Source of the DNA: an uncultured Alistipes sp.
GTDB taxonomy: Bacteria > Bacteroidota > Bacteroidia > Bacteroidales > Rikenellaceae
Length of the DNA: 9,080 nucleotides
Assembly: GCA_947178455.1 (NCBI GenBank)
Contig: CAMWYI010000071.1
Coordinates: 1 to 9,080 of the forward strand
Direction: 5' to 3'
Under the pieces are notes generated by a model. The model saw only the letters and a program-made list of their open reading frames with translations, did no database searches and was not told where the DNA came from. Each line of letters begins with the position of its first letter. Position 1 is the first letter of the stretch. Of this stretch, positions 1-5,916 are shown in pieces. The position numbers were made by a program, and so were the translations under genes.

Positions 1-1
1 G

Positions 2-217
2 TGCTGCGTCGAAATGGTATTGCTCTTGGGCGTGCTGGCGATGGAGGGCGCGTACTATTATTTGGGACGTCGGGCTTTTGCCGAGTTGGCTTTCCATACG
101 CAGGGATTCAAGCCCGCGATTGCACTGCCGCTCGTCAGCCTGCTGTTCGTCGTTTTGGCTGCAAAAGCGATTTTTCGCGACGAGCTGTTGGTGCGCGATG
201 CCGACCGAATTCGTTGA
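2..217 (+). CDS. DUF4293-like membrane protein, C-terminal part (gene cut by window edge)
   Basis: The frame is open from the left edge (codons from base 2) and ends at TGA 215-217, so only the last 71 codons are visible. A first segment around LLLGVLAMEGAYYYLG looks membrane-embedded. A second hydrophobic stretch (AIALPLVSLLFVVLAAKAIF) is followed by a charged tail, FRDELLVRDADRIR. That ending resembles the C-terminus of the Bacteroidota DUF4293 family, small proteins with about four membrane helices whose tails read roughly 'A.RAIRKDE.LVRS.DRLR' (from memory). Its function is not known. An in-frame ATG at base 14 is probably internal, because the coding frame continues upstream of it and the family is roughly twice this length. 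The 36-base gap to the next gene has no clear promoter match, so the lipoprotein gene downstream may be read through from here (inference). Confidence 0.6.
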   Translation, partial: CCVEMVLLLGVLAMEGAYYYLGRRAFAELAFHTQGFKPAIALPLVSLLFVVLAAKAIFRDELLVRDADRIR

Positions 218-253
218 TATATACAATGGATAAATAGAAGAGACCTCTTTGCT

Positions 254-1756
254 ATGCGAAAAAGACGATTGTGTGCGGTAGCGGCAACAGTTGTTTTGTC
301 GCTGTGTTGCGCTTGTGCGGATAAAGGGGCGGTTCCGGCTGTCGAACCTGAACCGGAGCCTGAACCGTCGGAGCCTTTCTTGACCGTATCGCCCGATACG
401 TTGTTCTACGACCTTTCGGGTTATCCGTTGGATGCAAGCGAGTTTGCCGTTGAAACGAATTGTGCTTGGCGGTTGTCCGTGCCGGAGCAGGCGGATTGGT
501 TCGAGGCTTCGGCCACTTCCGGTCGGTGCGATGCTTCGGTTTCTTTTCGGCTCGGCAGCGACCCGTGTTATCGTGTCGCCGAATTGACGTTCGCTGCGAT
601 TGCTGCGGACGGAGAGCCCGCCGTGGTGTGCCCTGTTGTGATTCAGCAGGGCGAGAAACCCGTCGACCCATTGAATCCCGACGGCCCCGACCCGGATACG
701 CCGGACAATCCCGATAAAAACCCCGACGTCGGCCCGTCGGATCCCGATAATCCGTCCGACCCCGATAAGAAGCCCGAAACTCCGCCGGAGACGACACCAG
801 CGATTCCGAAAATCGAATCGGTAACCCCGACCGCGTTGGTGTGGTCTGCAACCGAATCGAAAGTGGTTCGGCAAGTCGACGTAACGGTCAAAGATTTCGA
901 TAACCATGTATTGTCGAAGCCGAAAATTACCGGTGCCGACGCCGACCGGTTCGAGGCCTATGTAAACGGTTTGACGGTCTGCGTTAAAACTGCCGGTGAG
1001 AACGATACCGAAGCCGATTATCGGGCGACGCTCGAAATTTCGGTCGCGGACGGCAATAGCGTGCCGGTTTCGTTGCTCCAATCGAAACGCGAATCGGTGC
1101 CGGATAATGGCGATTCCGGCGATAATTCCGGTGAAAATTCCGGCGGCGACGGTGGCGATGACGGAAACGGCGGAGATGGTAGTGGCAATGGAGACAATGG
1201 AGACGGTGGCGGTGATGGCGAAGAAAACGGCGAACCGGATGCTCCGCAAGGTGGCGGCTGCGATGATTTTGCGAAGTTGCCGTCCAGTTCGCAGTGTACG
1301 AAATGGGAGACGCACTCGGGTTGGCAAGGGTTCTATTGTGCGGTCTATTCCGGTGATAACGGACCCGACTCTACTCCCTTTTTCCGTTCGCTTCTCGGAT
1401 GTAGCTCCAAGGTCAAAGGTTTGGCTATGTACAACGGGCCTGCGACGCTCGGCCGCATCGAATCGCCTGATTTGCACGGCGGTTGCGGTAGCCTGACGTT
1501 CCGATACGGCGTTACCGAAGCGAATAAGACCGTCGATTTCACGGTCGAAATCGTACGGGAAAGTGGAACGGTCGCGAAAAGTCAGCGGGTGCAAAAGTCG
1601 GTAAAACAATGGGAACAGAATGAATTTTCCGCCGACGTGCAGCTTGCAGGCGATTTCCGAATCCGGATTCGGAACAACGCTTTGTCGACCGCAGAGTACA
1701 CGACGGTATTTCAGATAACGTGGACGGGTTATTCCGGTAAAACATCTGCAAAATGA
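254..1756 (+). CDS. BACON-domain lipoprotein with C-terminal beta-sandwich-like domain
   Basis: The 500-residue product starts with a basic n-region (MRKRR), a hydrophobic core and a likely lipobox ending at C21, so it is probably a lipidated envelope protein. After an acidic Pro/Glu stretch (31-41), residues ~43-132 form a BACON domain: F.VETNCAWRLS, W82, an S-G turn at 89-90, and a closing VVIQQ. A Pro/Asp linker (~135-182) leads to a second BACON-like domain (~184-277), then a Gly/Asp/Asn-rich spacer (~279-336). The C-terminal domain (~337-494) carries GRIESPDLHGGCGSLTFRYG and ends FQITWTGY. As I remember it, this domain often accompanies NUC1-type nucleases in Bacteroides, sometimes in the same chain. 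The stop overlaps the nuclease start by 4 nt (ATGA, 1753-1756), which supports translational coupling. BACON domains are thought to bind carbohydrate or mucin, so a surface-binding partner for the nuclease is plausible but inferred. ATG 254 is chosen because it gives the signal peptide. Confidence 0.82.
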   Translation: MRKRRLCAVAATVVLSLCCACADKGAVPAVEPEPEPEPSEPFLTVSPDTLFYDLSGYPLDASEFAVETNCAWRLSVPEQADWFEASATSGRCDASVSFRLGSDPCYRVAELTFAAIAADGEPAVVCPVVIQQGEKPVDPLNPDGPDPDTPDNPDKNPDVGPSDPDNPSDPDKKPETPPETTPAIPKIESVTPTALVWSATESKVVRQVDVTVKDFDNHVLSKPKITGADADRFEAYVNGLTVCVKTAGENDTEADYRATLEISVADGNSVPVSLLQSKRESVPDNGDSGDNSGENSGGDGGDDGNGGDGSGNGDNGDGGGDGEENGEPDAPQGGGCDDFAKLPSSSQCTKWETHSGWQGFYCAVYSGDNGPDSTPFFRSLLGCSSKVKGLAMYNGPATLGRIESPDLHGGCGSLTFRYGVTEANKTVDFTVEIVRESGTVAKSQRVQKSVKQWEQNEFSADVQLAGDFRIRIRNNALSTAEYTTVFQITWTGYSGKTSAK

Positions 1757-2703
1757 GTTCTCTGCTTATTCCGTTTTGGTTGCAGCATTTGCCCATAGTC
1801 GTGGGGCTGACGGCCTGTTTGGCTGGTAGCGGCAAGGGTAATGGCGTCGATACGGACACTTCGCCCGCAGTCCAATCGGGCTCGAACGCTACCGAGACCC
1901 AATTCGATGCGCGCAGTGCGGCTTGGCCCGAATTGCCTTTGCGTATCGAAAACGAGGATTACACCTATACGACGCATTATTGCACGGTGCGGAATCAACG
2001 GGATAGTTGCGATTTCAACGGCCGCAACTACACGATGTGTTTCGACCGGACGAAACGCGGTGCGTGGTGGGTGGCTTACCCGCTGCACGAAACCTATTTT
2101 AGTACCGGACGGCCGAAACGCGACCCTTGGGCTTACGACCCGGCCTTTTCGTCTGCGTGGCAGGCTGATATTTCGCACGGCAGTTATGTCGGCGGCTACG
2201 ATCGTGGGCACCAGATTCCCAATGCCGACCGGAATGCCGACCTTTCGCCGGGCGGCATGTGTTACCAGACGTTCTATGCGTCCAATTCCACTCCGCAGGC
2301 CAGCGTGTTGAATCAGCGCAGTTGGGCGCGTCTGGAAGCGAAAGTGCGGAGTTGGGTTTGCGCCGATACGCTCTATGTCGTCACGGGCGCCTACTGGTGT
2401 CCCGATTGTGTGCAGACGACCGACAAGGGCGGAAATGTTTGTGCCGTCCCCGATTATTATTTCAAGGTCGTGGTGCGTACGGTCGCCGGCGACATCCGGC
2501 AGGAGGGCGATTATTTGGGCCGATTCGCCCCTGCGCAGTTGAAATCTATCGGTTTTTGGGCCGCGAATGTCGGCCAGCAGAGCGAATTGAAAACGTGGGT
2601 GCGCAGTGTGGCTGAAATCGAAGCTGCGACCGGTTTTACGTTCTTCCCGACGCTGCCGGAATCGGTAAAACAACAAAAAGAGGCCTCATCATGGGGCTTG
2701 TAA
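1753..2703 (+). CDS. DNA/RNA non-specific endonuclease (NUC1/Serratia nuclease family), probable lipoprotein
   Basis: The 316-residue product carries the family's active-site motif DRGH at 150-153 (context YDRGHQIPNADRN). H153 would be the general base and R151 the conserved arginine. The expected metal-binding Asn is N187 (LNQRSW), followed by E195 (ARLE). The N-to-E distance of 8 equals that of Serratia nuclease N119/E127 (numbers from memory). Other family stretches are TMCFD, WWVAYPLH, QTFYASNSTPQ and DTLYVVTGAYW. Enzymes of this family use Mg2+ to cut DNA and RNA without sequence preference. The N-terminus is hydrophobic and reaches a good lipobox LTAC at C22, suggesting export and lipidation, but it has no Lys or Arg before the core. 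ATG 1753 is the only usable start: the frame is closed by TAA at 1738 and no other ATG lies between. The gene overlaps the BACON gene by 4 nt and the thioesterase gene by 13 nt. Confidence 0.88.
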   Translation: MSSLLIPFWLQHLPIVVGLTACLAGSGKGNGVDTDTSPAVQSGSNATETQFDARSAAWPELPLRIENEDYTYTTHYCTVRNQRDSCDFNGRNYTMCFDRTKRGAWWVAYPLHETYFSTGRPKRDPWAYDPAFSSAWQADISHGSYVGGYDRGHQIPNADRNADLSPGGMCYQTFYASNSTPQASVLNQRSWARLEAKVRSWVCADTLYVVTGAYWCPDCVQTTDKGGNVCAVPDYYFKVVVRTVAGDIRQEGDYLGRFAPAQLKSIGFWAANVGQQSELKTWVRSVAEIEAATGFTFFPTLPESVKQQKEASSWGL

Positions 2704-3092
2704 GCGATAGCATGGAACAAATTACAGCGGGATTGTCCGCAAACAGCACGACGGTGGTCGCTCCCGAGAACACGGCAGCAGCTATGGGGTCGGGCGATTT
2801 GCCCGTATTTGCTACTCCGGCGATGGTAGCCTTGATGGAAAATGCTGCGATGAAAGCAGTGGCGGAACAGCTCCCCGACGGGCAGACGACGGTCGGTGCC
2901 GCAATGCACGTCGCGCACAGCAAACCGTCGGGATTGGGCGCGGAGATTACGGCGACGGCCGTGTTGTCCGAAGTGGACGGCCGGAAATTGGTTTTTCGGG
3001 TCGAGGCCCGCGATACGGACGGCGTTATCGGCGAGGGCGAACATGTCCGTTATATAGTTGATCGAGTACGGTTCCTATCGAAAATCCGATAA
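2691..3092 (+). CDS. Thioesterase, FlK-like (fluoroacetyl-CoA thioesterase family hotdog fold)
   Basis: The 133-residue protein has the layout of the FlK-like hotdog thioesterases: a segment VFATPAMVALMENAA, then a beta segment VGAAMHVAHSKPSGLG, then VLSEVDGRKLVFRVEARD and a terminal RYIVDRVRFL. The three positions that form the FlK catalytic set (Thr42, Glu50, His76, from memory) are T42, E50 and H76 here with identical numbering. The natural substrate is unknown. These proteins hydrolyse small acyl-CoA thioesters, and most homologues lack fluoroacetate specificity. The protein has no signal peptide and should be cytoplasmic, unlike its two exported neighbours. ATG 2691 lies inside the nuclease gene (13-nt overlap). 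An in-frame ATG at 2712 would remove the overlap but would also break the FlK-like numbering, so 2691 is preferred with some doubt. Confidence 0.8.
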   Translation: MGLVSDSMEQITAGLSANSTTVVAPENTAAAMGSGDLPVFATPAMVALMENAAMKAVAEQLPDGQTTVGAAMHVAHSKPSGLGAEITATAVLSEVDGRKLVFRVEARDTDGVIGEGEHVRYIVDRVRFLSKIR

Positions 3093-3151
3093 CAGGTTTT
3101 TTGCGCAAAGAATCGCGGATTGCCGAATTTTTGTCGTCTCTGACTGCGCCG

Positions 3152-3215
3152 AAGATGCTGCACTTCAACAATTTCAAATAAAATTTGCTTTTGCGCTTAC
3201 TTATTCGTATCTTTG
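3152..3215 (+). repeat. Promoter-bearing repeat module, copy upstream of tRNA-Gln
   Basis: The 64 bases from AAGATGCTGC to TTCGTATCTTTG align with 5910-5974 (65 bases), with about two thirds identity by eye. Shared blocks are AAGAT-CT-C, TCAAATAAA, TTTG, TTGC and a perfect 12-base end TTCGTATCTTTG. The order and spacing of the blocks are kept, so common origin as a mobile or duplicated promoter unit is more likely than two independent promoters. No coding sequence lies in it. Confidence 0.5.
3184..3215 (+). promoter_or_regulatory. Bacteroidota-type promoter for tRNA-Gln
   Basis: A -33 box TTTG (3184-3187) is followed after exactly 20 bases by a -7 box TATCTTTG (3208-3215). This matches the Bacteroidales consensus TTTG-N19/21-TAnnTTTG in full. 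Transcription should start near 3220-3222, about 16 bases before the mature tRNA. Confidence 0.82.
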
Positions 3216-3236
3216 CCACGCTTTCGAGCGCGTGAT

Positions 3237-3307
3237 TGAGCTGTGGTGTAATGGTAACACAGCAGATTTTGGTTCTGTCGTTCTGGGTTCGAATCCCGGC
3301 AGCTCAA
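3237..3307 (+). tRNA. tRNA-Gln (anticodon UUG)
   Basis: A full cloverleaf can be folded by hand. The acceptor stem TGAGCTG (3237-3243) pairs perfectly with CAGCTCA (3300-3306), with discriminator A3307. The D stem is GTGT/ACAC (3246-3249 with 3257-3260). The anticodon stem is GCAGA/TCTGT (3262-3266 with 3274-3278) around the loop TTTTGGT, with anticodon TTG at 3269-3271. The T arm is CTGGG-TTCGAAT-CCCGG (3283-3299). It reads CAA codons, and CAG by wobble. CCA is not encoded and must be added after transcription. The gene stands alone between its own promoter and terminator. Confidence 0.95.
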
Positions 3308-3310
3308 CAC

Positions 3311-3349
3311 AAAAAGCGAGGTCGTTATAAAAACGACCTCGCTTTTTTT
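3311..3349. terminator. Bidirectional intrinsic terminator between tRNA-Gln and glsB-like gene
   Basis: AAAAAGCGAGGTCGTT (3311-3326) pairs perfectly with 3332-3347 across the 5-base loop ATAAA, a 16-bp stem. T runs flank the GC-rich part on both strands (T7 at 3343-3349 for the + strand). It lies between convergent genes and can end both the tRNA transcript and the leftward block. Confidence 0.92.
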
Positions 3350-3363
3350 CGTCGGAATAACGG

Positions 3364-3621
3364 TCAGACGTTCCGTACTTTGCGCCGGTTAATCATCGAG
3401 ACGATCCAAAGCAGGATAATGGCTCCGACAATGGCCGTCGCCAAACTGCCCAGCGTGCCGACCGGAGCCAGCCCGATGAGCGAAAAGAGCCATCCGCCCA
3501 AGATACTGCCGATGATGCCGACAATCAGATTCACGAGCAGGCCGGAGCCGCTTCCTTTGACGATGAGGTTGGCAATCCATCCGGCCGCCAAGCCCAGTAA
3601 AAGATACCAAAGATAATACAT
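3364..3621 (-). CDS. GlsB/YeaQ/YmgE family stress-response membrane protein
   Basis: The 85-residue protein is almost wholly hydrophobic, with three predicted membrane helices (about 3-21, 27-48 and 55-77) rich in small residues (GLAAGWIANL, LIVGIIGSILGGWLF, ATAIVGAIILLWIV) and a basic C-terminus NRRKVRNV. This is the layout and normal length of the transglycosylase-associated/GlsB family (E. coli YeaQ, YmgE). Its members are inner-membrane proteins linked to stress responses, without a proven biochemical role. The gene is last in the leftward block, 67 bases after the TSCPD gene, and ends at the bidirectional terminator. No good -33/-7 pair precedes it, so it may be read from the yajC promoter (inference). 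An 11-bp inverted repeat embraces its start codon. Confidence 0.88.
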   Translation of the reverse strand: MYYLWYLLLGLAAGWIANLIVKGSGSGLLVNLIVGIIGSILGGWLFSLIGLAPVGTLGSLATAIVGAIILLWIVSMINRRKVRNV

Positions 3622-3657
3622 GGAACTTTCCGTATTGGTTTAACGCAAAGTTCCATG
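3619..3657. repeat. 11-bp inverted repeat overlapping the glsB-like start codon
   Basis: CATGGAACTTT (3619-3629) and AAAGTTCCATG (3647-3657) are perfect reverse complements with 17 bases between them. The left arm contains the start codon of the leftward gene (CAT at 3619-3621). In an mRNA starting upstream, the AUG would be paired in a hairpin. Alternatively it could be an operator. Confidence 0.5.
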
Positions 3658-3688
3658 CAAAATCCGTTCCCGATTTGTCGGTCTGCGA

Positions 3689-3937
3689 TTACAGCGCGGT
3701 TTTGAGTGCTTTGGCCAGTTGGTCGGGGCACGATGTCCCCTTGCCGTGACAGTCGATTCCTTCCAGTCGGGCAATGGCGTCTTCGGCTTTCATGCCGCGC
3801 ACGAGGGCTTCGATTCCCTGCGTGTTGCCGCTGCAGCCGCCCGTGAACGATACGTTGCGGATGATGCCCTCTTCCAGTTCGATTTCCACTTGCTGCGAGC
3901 AGGTGCCGACACAGGGATATTTGACCGTCCGTATCAC
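3689..3937 (-). CDS. TSCPD domain-containing protein (TIGR03905-like), GTG start
   Basis: From the GTG at 3937 the product is 82 residues and covers a complete small TSCPD protein: YPCVGTCSQQVEIEL near the start, NVSFTGGCSGNTQGI in the middle, and the naming motif TSCPDQLAKAL near the end. Conserved cysteines are C9, C13, C35, C53 and C60, which suggests metal binding or redox chemistry. The same domain occurs at the end of B12-dependent ribonucleotide reductases, but the role of the stand-alone protein is unknown. The frame stays open further upstream, but that part overlaps yajC and does not resemble the family. The GTG gives a GTGA overlap with the yajC stop (3934-3936), so coupled translation is likely. 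This start is inferred, not proven. Confidence 0.8.
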   Translation of the reverse strand: MIRTVKYPCVGTCSQQVEIELEEGIIRNVSFTGGCSGNTQGIEALVRGMKAEDAIARLEGIDCHGKGTSCPDQLAKALKTAL

Positions 3938-4251
3938 TTCTGTGCTTGTTGCAAGTCGCTGGTGTCGGCTACGACCATGTTCTTGTCGATGCGCAGCGTG
4001 ACGTTGCCGTCCACCTCGATCAGCAGCGTGGTCTCTTTCACCTCTTTGACTACGCCGTAGATGCCGCCGGCCGTAATGATTTTGTCGCCTTTTTTCAGTC
4101 CGTCGCGGAATGCTTGCATTTGTTTGCGGCGTTTCGCTTCGGGACGCCACATCAGCAGCCAGAATACCAGCACCATCAGACCGATCATAATCAGCATGCT
4201 GTACTGCTGCATGAAACCCGGTTGGGGCGGTTCTTGAAGAAAATGAATCAT
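3934..4251 (-). CDS. yajC: Preprotein translocase accessory subunit YajC
   Basis: The 105-residue protein has the YajC plan: a short N-terminus, one membrane helix (about 18-35, MLIMIGLMVLVFWLLMW), then RPEAKRRKQMQAF, and a cytoplasmic domain with LKKGDKIITAGGIYGVVKEV and a last strand NVTLRIDKNMVV. YajC joins SecDF in the holotranslocon that assists Sec-dependent export. Length is normal for the family. The gene has its own promoter about 100 bases upstream. It lies in the nusB neighbourhood, as in other Bacteroidales, where YbbR-like and coaE genes usually follow (from memory). Here a TSCPD gene follows instead. Confidence 0.94.
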   Translation of the reverse strand: MIHFLQEPPQPGFMQQYSMLIMIGLMVLVFWLLMWRPEAKRRKQMQAFRDGLKKGDKIITAGGIYGVVKEVKETTLLIEVDGNVTLRIDKNMVVADTSDLQQAQK

Positions 4252-4352
4252 AATTTTATTAAGTTGGTTTGTGTTTTTCCGTTCGCGGTCGAAGACCGGA
4301 CGGGTTTGTAAAGCAGCTTTGCAAAAATGCCGTCTCGCCGAATCTTCTTGGA

Positions 4353-4383
4353 CAAAGATAGCGATTCTTGCGGAATCTGCAAA
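4353..4383 (-). promoter_or_regulatory. Bacteroidota-type promoter for yajC and the TSCPD gene
   Basis: On the minus strand TTTG (4383-4380) is followed after 19 bases by TATCTTTG (4360-4353), a full match to the Bacteroidales consensus. It sits just behind the DUF1573 stop codon. The predicted leader is about 95 nt and contains a small hairpin, CGGTC-TTC-GACCG (4298-4286). Confidence 0.75.
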
Positions 4384-4385
4384 CG

Positions 4386-4853
4386 TCAGTCGACGTCGGC
4401 TTCGACGAACAGCCGGAAAGGCCGTTCGGCTCCGGTCGGCAGGAGGTCGAGCGTTTTGAGCTGCCAGCCTCGCTCGCCGCGCGAATCGAAAGTGAGCGTT
4501 ACGGATTGCGCTTCGTTCGGTCGAATCGGTTGATTGTCAAACTCCAATGTCGTGCATCCGCAGCTGCGCCGATAGTCGACGAGCACGAGCGGACGGGCGG
4601 TGCCGTTGGCAATCCAAAGTTGCAGGACGGCGATTTCGCCCGACCGGAGATGTCCGAACCGAACGGTATCCGACCCTCCCGTTTCCATTGTTCGGTCGGT
4701 CAGCCGGATGATTCGGCCTTTTTCGATTTCGGTCAGCGACTTGCGAATCGGGCTTTGCGCCGTGCGCGAAGTGCAGGCGACCGACGCATACACCAGCACG
4801 AACGGCAGCAAGGTAGCGGCTATTCGGCGGAATCTGTTGCGGAGCGGTGTCAT
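4386..4853 (-). CDS. DUF1573 domain lipoprotein
   Basis: The 155-residue product begins with a basic n-region (RNRFRR), a hydrophobic core and a lipobox SVAC ending at C27, so it should be a lipoprotein. Residues ~60-150 form a DUF1573 domain: FGHLRSGEIAVLQLWIANGT, the hallmark SCGCT at 97-101, then IRPNEAQSVTLTFDSRG. DUF1573 is an Ig-like fold common in Bacteroidota envelope proteins, with unknown function. ATG 4853 overlaps the nusB stop by 4 nt (ATGA, 4853-4850), so the two are almost certainly co-translated. The frame stays open upstream, but that sequence is antisense-free shadow of nusB with no family resemblance. Confidence 0.86.
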   Translation of the reverse strand: MTPLRNRFRRIAATLLPFVLVYASVACTSRTAQSPIRKSLTEIEKGRIIRLTDRTMETGGSDTVRFGHLRSGEIAVLQLWIANGTARPLVLVDYRRSCGCTTLEFDNQPIRPNEAQSVTLTFDSRGERGWQLKTLDLLPTGAERPFRLFVEADVD

Positions 4854-5785
4854 ATCAGGCCGCGTCCCGTTTTTTGGATAAGGCCTTCGGCCGTCAGCGT
4901 GTCTACGGCCTTGTCCAGCACGCCGTTGATGAACGTACTGCTGCCCGGCGTGGAGTAGTATTTCGAGATTTCGATGAACTCGTCGAGCGTTACCTTGACA
5001 GGAATCGACGGAAACGAGGTCAATTCGGCGATAGCCGTAGCAATGATGAGATTGTCCATGAACACGATGCGTTCGATATCCCAGTTGGCCGTGAATTTCT
5101 CGATATAGTTCTGGTAGGTGTCGTAGCGGAGCAGCGTGTGCTCGAAAAGCGTTCGGATGAATGCGGGGTCTTCTTCGCTCTTGAATTTCGGAGCGACTTT
5201 CAGTTCCCGATGCGACGGACGTGCATTTTCCAGCGTGCGCAAAATCATGATGACGACGAACGGCACGTCGTCGCACCACATCACCGATTGTTCTTCCAGT
5301 GCATCGTCCAATGCCTCGCACTCCTGCATCCGCTCGAAAAAGGTCATCAGGAATTGCCGGTCGCTGTCGAACGAACCGACGGGCTGCTGCATGTATTCGC
5401 GATAGTAATCGGTCTCGCAGAGTTGCGTATAGAGCGTGCGGATGAAGTCGGGATTCTGTTTCCAGCCCAGTTTGCGGGCGGCGACGGGGTCGTTCACCGA
5501 GTCGCTTTCGGCAATCAGCCGGATGATGTCGTTGTCTACGAAACGGGTGTTGGGATGCAGGTCTTCGTAGGTGGGCAGTTTCTTTTGGCGGGCCAGCTCC
5601 TGCCGGCTGCGGGCGTATTCGGCCAGTTCGACCGGAAGGGTCAGCATCTGAAAATAGAGGTCGTAGGCCTTGTCGACGGAGGTCATCAGATTCTTTTCCG
5701 AGGCCGTCGGATTCTCGGCACCCGATTGGATGTGGGCGAACAGGGCTTTGAGAACCTTGATACGAAGTAATCTTCTGCTTAACAT
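4850..5785 (-). CDS. nusB: Transcription antitermination factor NusB (long Bacteroidota form)
   Basis: The 311-residue protein has the RNA-binding NusB fold in its C-terminal part. Typical residues run from ~240 to 292: IVFMDNLIIATAIAEL, FPSIPVKVTLDEFIEISKYY, STPGSSTFINGVLD. The N-terminus MLSRRLLRIKVLKALFAH is the normal NusB start. The ~150-residue insertion between these parts is usual in Bacteroidota, while E. coli NusB has about 139 residues. NusB binds boxA RNA with NusE (ribosomal protein S10) in rRNA antitermination complexes. The frame is open up to 5950, but ATG 5785 is chosen because it gives the canonical N-terminus and lies about 20 bases after the predicted transcription start. 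The longer reading would run through promoter DNA. Confidence 0.93.
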   Translation of the reverse strand: MLSRRLLRIKVLKALFAHIQSGAENPTASEKNLMTSVDKAYDLYFQMLTLPVELAEYARSRQELARQKKLPTYEDLHPNTRFVDNDIIRLIAESDSVNDPVAARKLGWKQNPDFIRTLYTQLCETDYYREYMQQPVGSFDSDRQFLMTFFERMQECEALDDALEEQSVMWCDDVPFVVIMILRTLENARPSHRELKVAPKFKSEEDPAFIRTLFEHTLLRYDTYQNYIEKFTANWDIERIVFMDNLIIATAIAELTSFPSIPVKVTLDEFIEISKYYSTPGSSTFINGVLDKAVDTLTAEGLIQKTGRGLI

Positions 5786-5811
5786 AACTCTTTTTTCAGA
5801 ACGTTCGGGCG

Positions 5812-5843
5812 CAAAGATAGCACAAAACGGACGTAAAAACAAG
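5812..5843 (-). promoter_or_regulatory. Bacteroidota-type promoter for nusB
   Basis: On the minus strand a -7 box TATCTTTG (5819-5812) is preceded after about 20 bases by CTTG (5843-5840), a partial -33 match. Transcription should start near 5805, leaving a leader of about 20 nt that includes the palindrome GAACGTTC (5799-5806). Confidence 0.72.
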
Positions 5844-5866
5844 GAAAGTTGGTAAACTCCCAATAA

Positions 5867-5900
5867 ATTGGGGGTCGCGTTCGGCTTATTCGTATCTTTG
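5867..5900 (+). promoter_or_regulatory. Upstream promoter-like element of the flavoprotein operon
   Basis: TATCTTTG (5893-5900) is a perfect -7 box in the context CGGCTTATTCGTATCTTTG. The only -33 candidate is a weak ATTG (5867-5870) with a long 22-base spacer. It lies 74 bases upstream of the second -7 box and may give a longer transcript of the same operon. Confidence 0.5.
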
Positions 5901-5916
5901 GCTTCGCCCAAGATAC
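5892..5916. repeat. Imperfect palindrome around the upstream -7 box
   Basis: GTATCTT (5892-5898) pairs with AAGATAC (5910-5916). One mismatch (T5899/C5909) follows, then GGC/GCC around the loop TTC. The -7 box of the upstream promoter forms one arm. The other arm is the first block of the promoter module at 5910-5974. Confidence 0.6.

Noticed and set aside
252..891. Leftward open frames across the BACON gene
   Set aside because: The repeated Ser/Gly/Pro pattern simply mirrors the Pro/Asp linker of the lipoprotein in another frame.
1729..2676. Long leftward open frame of 315 codons opposite the nuclease gene
   Set aside because: It is the antisense shadow of a gene with clear DRGH catalytic motifs. 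Its translation has no recognisable domain and is rich in Arg, typical of reading GC-rich coding DNA backwards.
3083..3121. Intrinsic terminator behind the thioesterase gene
   Set aside because: AATCCG/CGGATT is only 6 bp with a 27-base loop and no T run behind it. TTTGCGCAAA (3100-3109) is a short palindrome without terminator form.
3058..3330. Rightward frame of 90 codons reading through the tRNA
   Set aside because: It runs through the tRNA promoter, and its last part (LWCNGNTADFGSVVLGSNPG) is the tRNA-Gln gene translated, a common false ORF.
3938..4150. Longer TSCPD protein starting at 4150
   Set aside because: The extra 71 residues are out-of-frame yajC sequence without similarity to the small TSCPD family, which fits the 82-residue form.
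4847..5770. Rightward open frame of 307 codons across nusB
   Set aside because: The opposite strand encodes NusB with family motifs and a promoter. The rightward translation looks like no family, and its start lies within the overlap of two real genes.
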